Assembly (NCBI RefSeq): GCF_002252985.1
Contig: NZ_NHPJ01000030.1
Location: forward strand, 1-40,736
Source: Halorubrum halodurans
GTDB lineage: Archaea; Halobacteriota; Halobacteria; Halobacteriales; Haloferacaceae
Length of the DNA stretch: 40,736 bases
Direction: 5' to 3'
Shown here: positions 15,490-24,687 of the stretch, one piece after another
Numbering within the stretch: position 1 is the first letter of the stretch
Layout of the letters: every line of letters starts with the position of its first letter
Notes under the pieces: generated by a model
Databases searched by the model: none
Told to the model about the DNA's origin: nothing
Seen by the model: the letters and a program-made list of their open reading frames with translations, nothing else
Translations under genes and position numbers: made by a program

Positions 15490-18400
15490 TCACCAGCCGG
15501 GGGAGGTCTCGTCCCGAACCCCGTTCACGTCGCCGACGCCCGGCGGCCCCGCGGGAACCGCGACGACGACGATCGTCTCGGTCTCGAACCGAACCGGCTC
15601 CGTTCGGCCCAGTTGGACCCGCTCGCCGCCGACGTCGACGGTCACCGTCGACTCCTCGCGGACGTACTCGAAGGGCCGCCCCGGCGTTCCCACGTCGCCG
15701 GACAGCGTGAACCGGGGGTACTCGCCGCGTGCCTCCACGCGCCACGCGTTGACCGTCGCCACCCAGTATCCCGGAACGGGAGCGACGGGGAGTCCCGCGC
15801 CGACGCTGCGGTTCGGCTCTCTCACCCAGCGCGCGACGGCCCGATCGGAGTCCGACGCCCACTGTTCGACGGCCGCCTCGCCGCCGCGTCGCAGTTCGTC
15901 CTCGACCGCGCCCTCGAGCTCGCTCCGGACGTGTCCACGCACCGCCTGGGCGGGACCGTCGACGAACCTCGCCGGGACTCGAACGGCGTCCCGGCCGGTC
16001 GCGTCCAGGAGTGCGACGCGGAGCCGCGCGGCGAGCGCTCCCTCCCTCCCGTCCGCGAGCGACTCGACCCTCGCGGCCTCGGCGGCGACGCGGTCCGCGT
16101 ACTCACCGTCGGCGATGGCGACCGCCCGCGACCCCTCGGAACCGTACCCGGCGGCCACCGACTCGACGACCGACCGCCGCTCGGCGCGCGTCAGCGCGGT
16201 CCGCTCCCCGAGCGCGTCGACCAGTTCGCGGTCGACGGTCGCCCTCGCGGATCCGACTCGTTCGGCCAGTTCGTCACGGTCGGCACGGAGGTCCGGGTCG
16301 TCGCGACCGACGAGCGACCGGTCGGTCGCGAGGAGGACGCGTCCGGCGTCGCCGATCCGCACGCTGTCGCCGTCTCCGAGGACGCGCTCGACGACGCCGC
16401 CGGCCACGTCGCCGTACGGAACTGTCACGTAGTTGAGGTTCCGAACGGCGAGCGGCCGGGTCGTCGTCCCGTCGACCGCCTCGACGGTCGCCCCGTTGAC
16501 GGCGGTCCGCGGGAGGTATCCGGGGGAGGCGTTCGGCGTCAACTCGACGGCGCCGCCGGGGCCGTCCTCGCCGACTCGATACGCCTCCGTGTCGCGGGCG
16601 GCCTCGCGGCTGGCGATGATCTCCCCGATCGAGGGCCCACCGAACGCGTCCTCCACTCGTTCGAGGAACGCGTCGGTGGCTACCTCCTCGTCCCCGCTCG
16701 CCGATTCCAGCTCGTCGACGACCGCCTCGAGATAGGCGACCCGTACGGCGATTCGGGCCCGATCGACCGCCCCCTCGTAGGTTTCCGGCGCGTCCACGAG
16801 GTCGCGGCGGCGGTCACGAAGCTCGTCGGCGAGCCCGCCGTACGGGTCCGCCTCGCCGACCGCCATCGCCTCCATGGACAGGTCGGTTTCGATCCCGTGA
16901 ACCTCCTCGCGGAGGGCATCGAGGTCGGATCTGATCCGATCGACGGCCCGATCCGACCGCTCCCCGAACACGACGGTCGACCGCTCGATGTCGCCGTGAT
17001 CGACCGCGTCGCGAGCCAGTTCGTCGACGTCGCGAACGTCGTCGACGCCGAGATCCGATCGAGCGGCGTCGGGCGTTCCGGCGAGATCGACTCCGGCGAC
17101 TCCGCGCCCCGAACCGAACGTCGCGGTGGGCCGGTCGGGGGCGCGGTCCCGCGGCTCGTACCTCCCCGTTACGTCGACCGAGACGCGGTACCTATCGGTC
17201 GCGGTCGCCCACGTCGTCTCCCGGTCGACCACCACGTCACGCGTCCCGTACCTCGCCGGCTCCAGGACGGTTCCGTTCTCGTCCACCACCGCCGATTCGA
17301 CGACGACCGTTCGTCTCACGACTCGCTTCCATCGCCCAGTCGCGACCCGTTCGACCCGGACCTCGCGGCTCGTCGAACCGAACTCGACGCTCTCACCCGA
17401 CTCGACGACGCCGGACGGAACGCCCGCCGGAACCTCGTCGTCGGAGACGACACGAGTCGTCTCGTCGACGCTCATGCCGACGCGCTGCCACCTGCCCGCG
17501 CCGCTGCTCGGCCGCGGCGGCCGCGGCCGCCCGCCGTAGACGACCCGATCCGCCGAGACGTCGAGCGACGCCTCCACGCGGTAGCTGCCCCGGATCTCGG
17601 CCTCGAGGTCGTCGTGAATTGACACGGCGGCCACGTCGGCCGCGTGGCCGACGGAGACCGAGGTCGTCTCGTCGGTGTGACTTCTCGCCGGTCCGAAGCC
17701 GTCCGCCTCGCCCTCGGGAGCCGGCGTCGACGCGTCGAGGACCCGATCGCTCCACGCCGACTCGTCCAGGTCGGTCGGCGCGAGGAGGTCGGTCAGTCCC
17801 GTTCGCGCCGTCGCCGCGGCGACGCCGCCGCGGGCGTCCGGGTCGCTCGTGCCGAACACGTCCCGCTGGGTCCTGACGATGCCGGCGTTCGTTGACAGTT
17901 CGACGTGTCGGTTCGCGATCACGTTCCGGATCGGGGCACGCGCGTACTGGCCGTAGCCCCGCGCCCACGCGATCGGATAGAGGCTGGCGGTCAGCTGCCG
18001 GCCGAGGCCCGGTCCCTCGACGGGACCGCGGTTCAACCGTCTCTCGAACCGTTCGGTCCGCTCGTGGGCAGCCAGCGTCGGCACGGCGACGACGACGGTT
18101 CGGTTCTCCGTCCACTCGGCGGCGGTGCGCCCGCCTCGCGTCGCGGTCACCGTCACGTCCTCGAAGACGACGCGGGTCGCCGTCCCGTTCGCGGCACCGC
18201 TCACGCGAACCGTCTCGCGGAGCGTCTCCAGGTCGTCCGGCGTGAGCGGATCGTCGATCCGCTCGAGCCCGACCGTAGCGGAGACGTCGCCGACCTCGGC
18301 GCTCACCGCGTCCAGCGCCTCCACGCCGGCGAGCGCCAGTCGGATCCGAAACGCGTCCTCGAAGGCGGATCCGGGCCGTACCGCGTCCGTCGACGCCCCG

Positions 18401-18702
18401 GCGGCGGTCCGCCACGCGGGGTCCGCACCGCCACCGATCGTCGTCGCCCGGGTGACCGGCCGCGCGGCGGCGTCGTGAGCGGCCTCGCGAGCGGCGTGTC
18501 TCAGTGCCGCCGTCGCGTCCGCGTCGACGCGCTCGACGGCGCGCTCGACGCTACGGTCCTCGCTCACGAGCCCCTGATCGACGACGCCGGCGGCGTACGC
18601 CGAACTGGTCACGAGGAGCAACACGCCGACGAGCGCGAACGGAACGCGGGCCCGCTCGTCGTCGGCGAGCGACAGCGACCGAGCGCGTCGCGATCGCGCC
18701 AT
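15490..18702 (-). CDS. Large exported pilus-locus protein (DUF7286-like)
   Basis: A 1070-residue protein with one N-terminal hydrophobic segment (RVPFALVGVLLLVTSSAYAAG) preceded by basic residues; the rest is hydrophilic and acidic. That start resembles type IV pilin signals, in which a charged leader meets a hydrophobic N-helix. The body alternates helical charged regions (for example around residues 560-700) with beta-rich segments carrying ESVEFGSTSREVRVERV and ETTWATATDRYRVSVDVTG, and it ends in a beta region. I recall haloarchaeal pilB-pilC loci carrying such a protein as DUF7286. A role as tip adhesin or large minor pilin is inference. It abuts the preceding gene without a gap and closes the pilus operon. 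Confidence 0.75.
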   Translation of the reverse strand: MARSRRARSLSLADDERARVPFALVGVLLLVTSSAYAAGVVDQGLVSEDRSVERAVERVDADATAALRHAAREAAHDAAARPVTRATTIGGGADPAWRTAAGASTDAVRPGSAFEDAFRIRLALAGVEALDAVSAEVGDVSATVGLERIDDPLTPDDLETLRETVRVSGAANGTATRVVFEDVTVTATRGGRTAAEWTENRTVVVAVPTLAAHERTERFERRLNRGPVEGPGLGRQLTASLYPIAWARGYGQYARAPIRNVIANRHVELSTNAGIVRTQRDVFGTSDPDARGGVAAATARTGLTDLLAPTDLDESAWSDRVLDASTPAPEGEADGFGPARSHTDETTSVSVGHAADVAAVSIHDDLEAEIRGSYRVEASLDVSADRVVYGGRPRPPRPSSGAGRWQRVGMSVDETTRVVSDDEVPAGVPSGVVESGESVEFGSTSREVRVERVATGRWKRVVRRTVVVESAVVDENGTVLEPARYGTRDVVVDRETTWATATDRYRVSVDVTGRYEPRDRAPDRPTATFGSGRGVAGVDLAGTPDAARSDLGVDDVRDVDELARDAVDHGDIERSTVVFGERSDRAVDRIRSDLDALREEVHGIETDLSMEAMAVGEADPYGGLADELRDRRRDLVDAPETYEGAVDRARIAVRVAYLEAVVDELESASGDEEVATDAFLERVEDAFGGPSIGEIIASREAARDTEAYRVGEDGPGGAVELTPNASPGYLPRTAVNGATVEAVDGTTTRPLAVRNLNYVTVPYGDVAGGVVERVLGDGDSVRIGDAGRVLLATDRSLVGRDDPDLRADRDELAERVGSARATVDRELVDALGERTALTRAERRSVVESVAAGYGSEGSRAVAIADGEYADRVAAEAARVESLADGREGALAARLRVALLDATGRDAVRVPARFVDGPAQAVRGHVRSELEGAVEDELRRGGEAAVEQWASDSDRAVARWVREPNRSVGAGLPVAPVPGYWVATVNAWRVEARGEYPRFTLSGDVGTPGRPFEYVREESTVTVDVGGERVQLGRTEPVRFETETIVVVAVPAGPPGVGDVNGVRDETSPGW

Positions 18703-19248
18703 TCACCACGCCCTCACGACGATCCGGAACCGTCCCGTTCCGGTCCCCTCGTGCCGCCGCGAGCCGGGGTGCGTGAGGACGGTCGCGCTCACGTCGGCGC
18801 CCGCGGGCGGCTCGCTCCCGACCTCGACCGTCCACGCGTCCGCCTCCCCGTCGGGACGTGCGGGGACGCCGTCGTCTCGAGTCGGCGTCCCGGACGACGG
18901 GGCGGCCGCCTCGTACCGCACGTCGACGCGGATCCGGTGGCCGAGTGCGTCGGCCACCCGTTCGAGGGCTCGAGATCGGAACCGATCTCCGCCGTCGCCG
19001 TCGACTCCCGGCGCCCCCCGAGCGGACATCGCGAGCAGTTCCGCGAGGGTCGCGTGAACAGTTCGGGAGCCGTGATCCTCCCCGTCGACCTCGTAGGTCA
19101 CCGTCGCGGTCTCGGTCGCGATCCGGTCGGCGGCGTCGACGGCCGCGTACTCTCCCGTTTCGGCGCCGCCTCCGGCCGCTCCGAGCGTGACGACGCTCGC
19201 GGAGACGCAGAGCAGCATGACCGTCACGTCGAGGACGGTGCTCGTCAT
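18703..19248 (-). CDS. Small anchored pilus-locus protein (DUF7284-like)
   Basis: A 181-residue protein. It begins with a hydrophobic segment (MTSTVLDVTVMLLCVSASVV) and continues as a beta-rich exported domain with SRTVHATLAELLAMSARG and VADALGHRIRVDVRYEAA. The start is the ATG at 19246-19248, which overlaps the stop of the upstream gene by 4 bp; a longer frame adds only Arg-rich shadow sequence. It lacks a typical pilin cleavage site but sits in the run of small anchored proteins that follows PilC. It is probably a structural or assembly component of the pilus. No enzyme motif is seen. Confidence 0.7.
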   Translation of the reverse strand: MTSTVLDVTVMLLCVSASVVTLGAAGGGAETGEYAAVDAADRIATETATVTYEVDGEDHGSRTVHATLAELLAMSARGAPGVDGDGGDRFRSRALERVADALGHRIRVDVRYEAAAPSSGTPTRDDGVPARPDGEADAWTVEVGSEPPAGADVSATVLTHPGSRRHEGTGTGRFRIVVRAW

Positions 19249-19676
19249 CGACGAATCGCCACGCGGAGTCTGCCGCGAACGTTCTCGCCGGGCGCGACGG
19301 CAACCGTCACGGATCGCCCTGCGACCGCGGACGATCGAGGATCGATCCGCCCGCCGGCGAACGGAGAGGCCGTGCCGACGCCGACCCGCCACCGCCGTCG
19401 CTCCGTCTCCAGTTCGACGACCGCCGGCGTTTCGTCCTCGAGGTGACGCAGGCGGTCCGGCCGGACGATCCCTCCGACCGTCGCGTCGCGTTCGATCCGG
19501 TCGAGGACGGCGTCGGCACCGTCGACGGGATCCTCCGGCTCCGGCGTCGCGCCGTCGAGCGCGGTGACGTACAGCCCGAGGCCCGCGCCGATCGCGAGCA
19601 CGGCGACCAACGCGACGAGCGGCTCGACCGCGGCGCGGTCGGCCTCGCCGAGCCGTTCACCCGACGAGCGTGACAC
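19245..19676 (-). CDS. Pilin-like small protein (DUF7285-like)
   Basis: A 143-residue protein with a pilin-like N-terminus: a hydrophilic leader (MSRSSGERLGEADRAAVEP) followed by a hydrophobic helix LVALVAVLAIGAGLGLYVTAL. The Arg-Ala step before AVEP could be a prepilin peptidase site, with a Glu a few residues in, as in class III signal peptides; this is inference. The rest is a small beta-rich domain. It overlaps its upstream neighbour by 20 bp and its downstream neighbour by 4 bp, so it is in the middle of a tightly coupled operon. It is a minor pilin or pseudopilin candidate. Confidence 0.7.
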   Translation of the reverse strand: MSRSSGERLGEADRAAVEPLVALVAVLAIGAGLGLYVTALDGATPEPEDPVDGADAVLDRIERDATVGGIVRPDRLRHLEDETPAVVELETERRRWRVGVGTASPFAGGRIDPRSSAVAGRSVTVAVAPGENVRGRLRVAIRR

Positions 19677-20139
19677 GGGTCCCTCCGTATCGGACCTGCC
19701 GAACGGTCAGTCGCCGCGGAGCGGGCCGCCAGCGGTGCTCTCCCGCCCGTGCCCGTGCCGTCGCGTCGGCGAACGCCTCGGGGTCCTCGAACGCGGTTCC
19801 CGGTGGAACGCCGGTCAACACCCGACGAAGTCGGGCGTCACCGCCGGACCCGGCCGGGGCTACGGGCGTTATCGGCGGTCCACGGACGGTCGAACGAGCC
19901 GATCCGCCGCCGTTCTCGAGCTCGACCGCGTGCGGAGTGACCCGCATCCGGTCGGCCGCCAGCCCGTGTTCGGCGGTCGCGACGTATTCGCCGTCGGCGA
20001 CCGACCCGATCGTGTGCGCGACTCCGTCCGCGTCCGGCGGCGGGGCCGCGGGGAGCGCGGCGACCACGCCGACGGTCGCGACGCTCACCAGCGCGAGCCC
20101 GAGCCACGCGTACGTGGCGTCGATGTGGATCTCGAACAT
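19657..20139 (-). CDS. Small anchored pilus-locus protein (DUF7283-like)
   Basis: A 160-residue protein with an N-terminal hydrophobic helix (ATYAWLGLALVSVATVGVVAAL) after MFEIHID, then a hydrophilic exported domain with VADGEYVATAEHGLAADRM and HRWRPAPRRLTVRQVRYGG. It is the first gene of the lower part of the pilus locus. A clear TATA-like box lies 27 nt upstream of the ATG at 20137-20139, so this part can be transcribed apart from pilB and pilC. Function unknown beyond the locus. Confidence 0.7.
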   Translation of the reverse strand: MFEIHIDATYAWLGLALVSVATVGVVAALPAAPPPDADGVAHTIGSVADGEYVATAEHGLAADRMRVTPHAVELENGGGSARSTVRGPPITPVAPAGSGGDARLRRVLTGVPPGTAFEDPEAFADATARARAGEHRWRPAPRRLTVRQVRYGGTRVTLVG

Positions 20140-20161
20140 GGGCCGGCTGGCCCCGGTATGA

Positions 20162-20169
20162 CGTATAAA
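20162..20169 (-). promoter_or_regulatory. Internal TATA box in the pilus locus
   Basis: TTTATACG on the minus strand, about 27 nt upstream of the ATG at 20139, in the 65-nt gap after pilC. It is one of the best TATA boxes in the window and suggests a second leaderless transcript for the small anchored proteins. Confidence 0.6.
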
Positions 20170-20204
20170 CCGTCGTCCGGCGGATCGCTTCCCGTCGCGA
20201 CCGG

Positions 20205-22202
20205 CTACAACAACGCTCCCGCCCCGGCGAACGCGAGGAGGTACGTCGTCGTCGCGGTCGGCAGCGCGATCCCAATCCGGTACGCGACCAACGTCCGGTC
20301 GAAGCCCCGTTCGAGTCCGGTCCCCAGCCCGGTGAGTATCCCGGCGAGAAGGATCACGTAGACGCCGACGATCCGGCCGAGGACCGGCACCGACAGTCCC
20401 GTTCCCGCCGCCTCGCTCCCGCCCGACGGGGCCGATCCGGCGGGGTCGATCGCGAGGGGATCGCTCGCCATCGCGGCCGTGGTCTCCAGTCCGCCGGTAC
20501 CGATCGCCTCGACTCCGGTCGCGAGCGCGACGGTCGCGCCGCCGACCAGCGGGGCGAACACCGCGGCGGTGTTCGTCAGCGTGCCCGTCACGGTCGCGAG
20601 CTGTCTCCGCGCGTCGCGTTCCAGCTCACGAAGCCGCTCGAGCTGGTCCGCGAGTTCCAACAGCACGTCCCCGGCCGGCCGTCCCTCCCGCGCGGCGACC
20701 GCCAGCAGGGCGACGGTCCCCTGAACCCTCGGAGAGGGAACCGTCGCCGCCGGTCCGCCGTCGCCCAGAAACGCCTCGCGGACGTCGACGCGGAGAGTGT
20801 CGCTGCGTCGCGCGGCGAGTCCGAAGACGTCGCCGGTCGCCCCGTCGAGCCTGTCGCCGGCGTTCGAGACCGCGCGCTCGACCGAGACGCCCTCGGCGAC
20901 GTCCCCGCCGACGATCGTCATCGCGTCGGGGAGCGCGCCCTCGATCGCCGTGACCCTCGAGAGCACCGCCCGTCGCGGTCGCACGAGGACGACCAGCGCC
21001 GTCCCGATCCCGACGCCGACCGCAGCGATCGGGACCGCCCACGACGCGACGAGCGACCCCGAGATGACGCCGGCGACGGCGCCGGATCCGACGCCGACGG
21101 CGACCGCGTGGGGCCGTCTCTCCGGGACGTCGGGGTGGTCGCTCCCGATCGTCGGCGGCGGGAACGCGACGGGACGCTTCGAGAGGAGCCACGCGGCGGC
21201 CGCGAGGAGGCCGACGGGCAGTGCCATCAGGTAGATGCCGGCGACGGCCGACGGAGGGACGGGCACGCCCGAGGCGGCCGCGGCCGGAAGCAACGCCACG
21301 AGCGCCAGGGGGAGGAGCACGCCGAAGGCGTACAGCGCCGACACCGGTCCCTGGACGTCCCCGACGAACTCGGCCAGTCGCTCCGTCGTACCCGACAGCG
21401 TCGTCTCGAGCGCCCGGTCGAGACAGCGGCCGCGACGCTCCGCCGGCGCGGCCGCCGCCGTCCGGACGAGCGTCGACGCCCGTTCGATCGCCGGAAACCA
21501 CGCTCCCCACTCGCGGGCGAACTCCCGGAGCCCGCTCGTCGGCCCGTTGACGCAGCGGCGTTCGTGTCGGAGCAGGTTCTCCGCGAGCGGTCCGCGGCCG
21601 GTTCGGGCGGCGAACCGCACCGCGCGCTCCGTCGACGGGTCGAGACGCATCCGGAGGACGAGGCGTCCGACGAGTCCGGGGGTCGCTCCGAGCGCGCGGG
21701 TTCGTCGGAGCGTCGCGAGCCACACCGGTCCCCGGTGGACCGCGTGGGTCGCCGCGAGCCCGCCCGCGACGCCCGCGAGCGACCCCGAGACGCTTCCGAC
21801 GAGGAACGTGCCGACGACGGCGAGACAGAGTCCCGTGCCGACGCCGACGCGATGTCCCGTCGCGATCACTCGTCCGGCCGTCCACTCCCACTCGAGGAAC
21901 GCGACCGCTCGCCGAAGCTCGTCGGATCCCGACCGGGCCGCGCCGTTCCCGTCGCCCGCGACCGCGGCGACGGCAGCCAGCACGACCTCGGCAGCGGACC
22001 CGTCGCCGGCGTCCGTGGCGGTCTCGCCGTCGTCGGCGCCCGCGGCGATCGATCCCTCGCCGGCCTCCTCCCCGTCATCCCGAGCGGTGGAGGTTCCGAC
22101 CCCCGGAACGGACGCGTCCGCGCTCCGTTCCGGTCCGTCCCGTCGTCCGGAAGGAACGGTCCCCACGGGTCGACTCGAGCGCGGTTCGGTCACCGTCCCC
22201 AC
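20205..22202 (-). CDS. pilC: Type IV pilus platform protein PilC (T2SSF family)
   Basis: A 665-residue membrane protein that anchors the pilus assembly machine and couples the ATPase to pilin extraction. After an acidic linker of about 100 residues it has two T2SSF domains. The first contains GRVIATGHRVGVG, FAREWGAWFPAIERASTLV and TERLAEFVGDVQGPVSALYAFG. The second contains RAVLSRVTAIEGALPDAMTIVGGDVAEGVSVERAV and QLERLRELERDARRQLATVTGT. Each is followed by hydrophobic helices, and the C-terminus has three or four more. This double-domain layout is typical of archaeal FlaJ/PilC. It starts at a GTG and overlaps pilB by 13 bp. Confidence 0.87.
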   Translation of the reverse strand: MGTVTEPRSSRPVGTVPSGRRDGPERSADASVPGVGTSTARDDGEEAGEGSIAAGADDGETATDAGDGSAAEVVLAAVAAVAGDGNGAARSGSDELRRAVAFLEWEWTAGRVIATGHRVGVGTGLCLAVVGTFLVGSVSGSLAGVAGGLAATHAVHRGPVWLATLRRTRALGATPGLVGRLVLRMRLDPSTERAVRFAARTGRGPLAENLLRHERRCVNGPTSGLREFAREWGAWFPAIERASTLVRTAAAAPAERRGRCLDRALETTLSGTTERLAEFVGDVQGPVSALYAFGVLLPLALVALLPAAAASGVPVPPSAVAGIYLMALPVGLLAAAAWLLSKRPVAFPPPTIGSDHPDVPERRPHAVAVGVGSGAVAGVISGSLVASWAVPIAAVGVGIGTALVVLVRPRRAVLSRVTAIEGALPDAMTIVGGDVAEGVSVERAVSNAGDRLDGATGDVFGLAARRSDTLRVDVREAFLGDGGPAATVPSPRVQGTVALLAVAAREGRPAGDVLLELADQLERLRELERDARRQLATVTGTLTNTAAVFAPLVGGATVALATGVEAIGTGGLETTAAMASDPLAIDPAGSAPSGGSEAAGTGLSVPVLGRIVGVYVILLAGILTGLGTGLERGFDRTLVAYRIGIALPTATTTYLLAFAGAGALL

Positions 22203-24058
22203 CCCGCGTAGCGGTCGGGCGTCGTCCGTCCGGTCATCGCAGCCGTGCGGATCCGCTCCTCGCGTCGGCCGATCGCCTCGCGAACGTCCGCGTACGACTC
22301 GCCGGTTTCGGCGAGGCCGTCGACGAGACGGCTCTCCCCTCTGTCGATCCGGCCGGTGGACGCGAGCCCGTCCGCCGTCCGATCGAACAGCGCGTCGAAC
22401 CCCACCTCGTCGCCGTGGTCGGTCACCTCGACGAGCGTCTCGACCCGGCGATCGTCCAACATCACGAGGAGGTCGGTGGACGCGAACGACGATCGGGTCA
22501 CGCCGAGGTCCGTGACGACCCGCTCGCGGACCGCCGCCGGGTCCTCGCCGTGGATCGTTCCGAGGACGGTCTCGCCGGCGGCCCCGACGCGCATCGCCTC
22601 GTACAGCGCCGTCGCCTCCCCGCCGCGCACCTCGCCGACGACCAGGGCCCCGCCGCCGAGCCGGAGCGCGGTCCGAACCCCCTCCGTCGGCGTCGGCTCC
22701 GCGCCGTCGCCGACGCGGAGCCGCTGAACGTCCCGGTCAGCGTCGGCGAGCGCCTCGGCGGGGAGTTCCGGCGTGTCCTCGATCAGGATCGCTCGCGCGT
22801 CGGGCGGGAGCTCCCACAGCAGCGATCCGAGCGCGGTCGTCTTGCCCGCCCCGCGGCCGCCGGCCACGAGCCCCGTGACGCCGCGCTCGACGGCGACGGA
22901 GAGGAGTCCGGCCGCCGCGGGCGGAAGCGTCCCGGCGTCGACGAGACGGGCGAGCGTCCACGCCTCCGGGTCGCCGCGGCGGAAGGTGAACGAGAGCCCG
23001 TCGCTCGCGGGCGCGGTCGTCGCCGCCACCCGGACCGTGCCCGACTCGGCCTCGACGGTCGCGTCGAGCGTCGGTGCCGCTCGGGAGAACGCCCGCCCGC
23101 TCGTTCGACGGAGCCGGGAGGCGAGCGTGGCGGCACCCTCCGGCGGCAGCCGGACGTTCGTGTGACAGCGCTCGCCGTCGAGGACGACCCGGAGCGGGTT
23201 CTCCGCGACCGGCGCGGAGAGGGTCGCGTCGCTGACGCGGTCGTCGGCGAAGACGTGTTCGAACGCGCCGTACCCGTGGGTGTGTCGACGGAGCGCGTCC
23301 GCGATCGCGTCGACCGGCTCGCCGGGGTTCGCGACCGCTCTGACCGCCCGACCGGGTGCCCGATCCCCGCCCCTCGGGTCCGCGAGCAGCCGCTCCTTCG
23401 CGGCGTCGAGCGTCTCGAACGCGTCCGCGTCGAACGCCGCCGTCGGCGGCGTGAGGTGGTACGTCCGGAGCGCGCCGGTTCCCTCGTAGAGCCTGACGGT
23501 CGCGCCCGTCTCGAGCTCCCACCGGTCGAGGAGCGTCGCTCCGGGCGGCGGGTCGGCGGCGACCCGCGTCGACGCCACCGTCGGGCCGACGTGCGCACGG
23601 AGCACGTCGGCCGTCCGGTCGATCCCGTCGACGGCCGACTCGAGCCCCGTCTCGGCGACGATCCGAGCGACCGGGCCCGCACGTCCGGCCGCCTCTCCGG
23701 CGGCCTCGACCGGCTCTCGGGCCACGCGGTCCGCGAGCCGGGTCTCGTGGAACTCGACGCGCTCGCGGAACCGCCCCGCGGCGAGCAGACACGCCGCCGC
23801 CCGTCCGGCGTACGCGCGTTCACGCCCCGCGTGTTCGGTCCGGACGACGTCCGCGTCGCGGTCGGCGAGCGCCCCGATCACGGCGCGTCGACAGGCCGGG
23901 CTCCGGGCGAGGTCGCCACGCCCCGGACAGCCGTTCGCGTCGACCGCGAGGACGACGCGGTCGTCGACGCCCGTTCCGACCGGCCGCTCGAACGACGCGT
24001 CACAGCCGCACTCGTCGTCGGTCCCGAACCGTCGGAGCGAGGCGAGAGCCAGGTTCAT
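22190..24058 (-). CDS. pilB: Type IV pilus assembly ATPase PilB (T2SSE family)
   Basis: The ATPase that powers pilus assembly. Walker A (GGRGAGKTTALGSLLWELP) is near residue 397 and Walker B (GALVVGEVRGGEA) near 469, with the Asp box ILIEDTPELP between them and a His-box-like GTIHGEDPAAV after. The N-terminal region carries five cysteines (ECGCDASFE, NGCPGRGDL, PACRRAV), perhaps a metal site. I chose the ATG at 24056-24058 (MNLALASLRR) because CTTATGTA sits 26 nt upstream. A longer frame from a GTG at 24151 would overlap the upstream gene by 4 bp and cannot be ruled out. This gives 622 residues. Confidence 0.87.
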   Translation of the reverse strand: MNLALASLRRFGTDDECGCDASFERPVGTGVDDRVVLAVDANGCPGRGDLARSPACRRAVIGALADRDADVVRTEHAGRERAYAGRAAACLLAAGRFRERVEFHETRLADRVAREPVEAAGEAAGRAGPVARIVAETGLESAVDGIDRTADVLRAHVGPTVASTRVAADPPPGATLLDRWELETGATVRLYEGTGALRTYHLTPPTAAFDADAFETLDAAKERLLADPRGGDRAPGRAVRAVANPGEPVDAIADALRRHTHGYGAFEHVFADDRVSDATLSAPVAENPLRVVLDGERCHTNVRLPPEGAATLASRLRRTSGRAFSRAAPTLDATVEAESGTVRVAATTAPASDGLSFTFRRGDPEAWTLARLVDAGTLPPAAAGLLSVAVERGVTGLVAGGRGAGKTTALGSLLWELPPDARAILIEDTPELPAEALADADRDVQRLRVGDGAEPTPTEGVRTALRLGGGALVVGEVRGGEATALYEAMRVGAAGETVLGTIHGEDPAAVRERVVTDLGVTRSSFASTDLLVMLDDRRVETLVEVTDHGDEVGFDALFDRTADGLASTGRIDRGESRLVDGLAETGESYADVREAIGRREERIRTAAMTGRTTPDRYAGWGR

Positions 24059-24080
24059 GCCGGCCGTGGCCGCGACATCG

Positions 24081-24088
24081 TACATAAG
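24081..24088 (-). promoter_or_regulatory. TATA box before pilB
   Basis: CTTATGTA on the minus strand, the same core as the thiamine operon box, 26 nt upstream of the ATG at 24058. It decides the pilB start chosen here. Confidence 0.5.
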
Positions 24089-24147
24089 CGGTCGTCCGGC
24101 TCCCGGCCGGTTCCTCCGGCCCGCCCCGATCACTCGACTCGTCCCGG

Positions 24148-24636
24148 TCACCCGACTCGACCGATCCGGACCGTCGGTCCGTCGTCGTCGACCAGCCGCA
24201 GTTCGAGCGTCGACCCGCCGTCCGGGTCGAGTTCGATCGGTCCGTCGCGGAGGGCGATCCCGATCGCGTCCGTCGGCGGCGCGATCGGGAGCCGCCGGAC
24301 CGATCCGTGTCGGATCCGATACGCGAGGACGATCCCGTCCGGGACGCGTCGCTCCCTCGCCGCGCCGGTTCGTCCCGGCTCCACGAGCGTGAGCCGGTCG
24401 ACCGGGGCCGCGGCGAAGCCGGTCGGCGCGACCACGACGAGCGAGGTCCGCGCGGCGAGGTCCGGATCCCCGACCGCGACCGAGCTGGCCGCCAGGCCGC
24501 CCGCGGCGCGCTCGAGGCGGGTCGTCTCCGCGTCGAGTCGCTCGACGGTCGCGTCCCGCCTGGCGTCCTCGAGCGCCGGCATCGCGACGCCCAGGAGCGC
24601 GACCGCGAGGAGCACCGTCAGGACGACGCGGATCAC
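24148..24636 (-). CDS. Small anchored pilus-locus protein (DUF7311-like)
   Basis: A 162-residue protein beginning at a GTG with an N-terminal helix (MIRVVLTVLLAVALLGVAMP) and then a helical, charged stalk (LEDARRDATVERLDAETTRLE). The hydrophobic start followed by an amphipathic helix is like a pseudopilin, though no clear leader is present. The C-terminal half is beta-rich (LTLVEPG, LDPDGGSTLELRLVDDDG). It sits between the coiled-coil protein and pilB in the same direction, so it probably belongs to pilus assembly. I recall such proteins as DUF7311 in these loci. Confidence 0.68.
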   Translation of the reverse strand: MIRVVLTVLLAVALLGVAMPALEDARRDATVERLDAETTRLERAAGGLAASSVAVGDPDLAARTSLVVVAPTGFAAAPVDRLTLVEPGRTGAARERRVPDGIVLAYRIRHGSVRRLPIAPPTDAIGIALRDGPIELDPDGGSTLELRLVDDDGPTVRIGRVG

Positions 24637-24687
24637 GGCCGCTCGATCCCCTCGGCGACGCGCACGCGGCCGACCTCCGGACGGCCT

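Noticed and set aside
15016..17622. A long open frame of about 870 codons on the plus strand
   Set aside because: Antisense shadow of the 1070-residue pilus-locus protein and its neighbour; no domain, no promoter, and a composition unlike haloarchaeal proteins.
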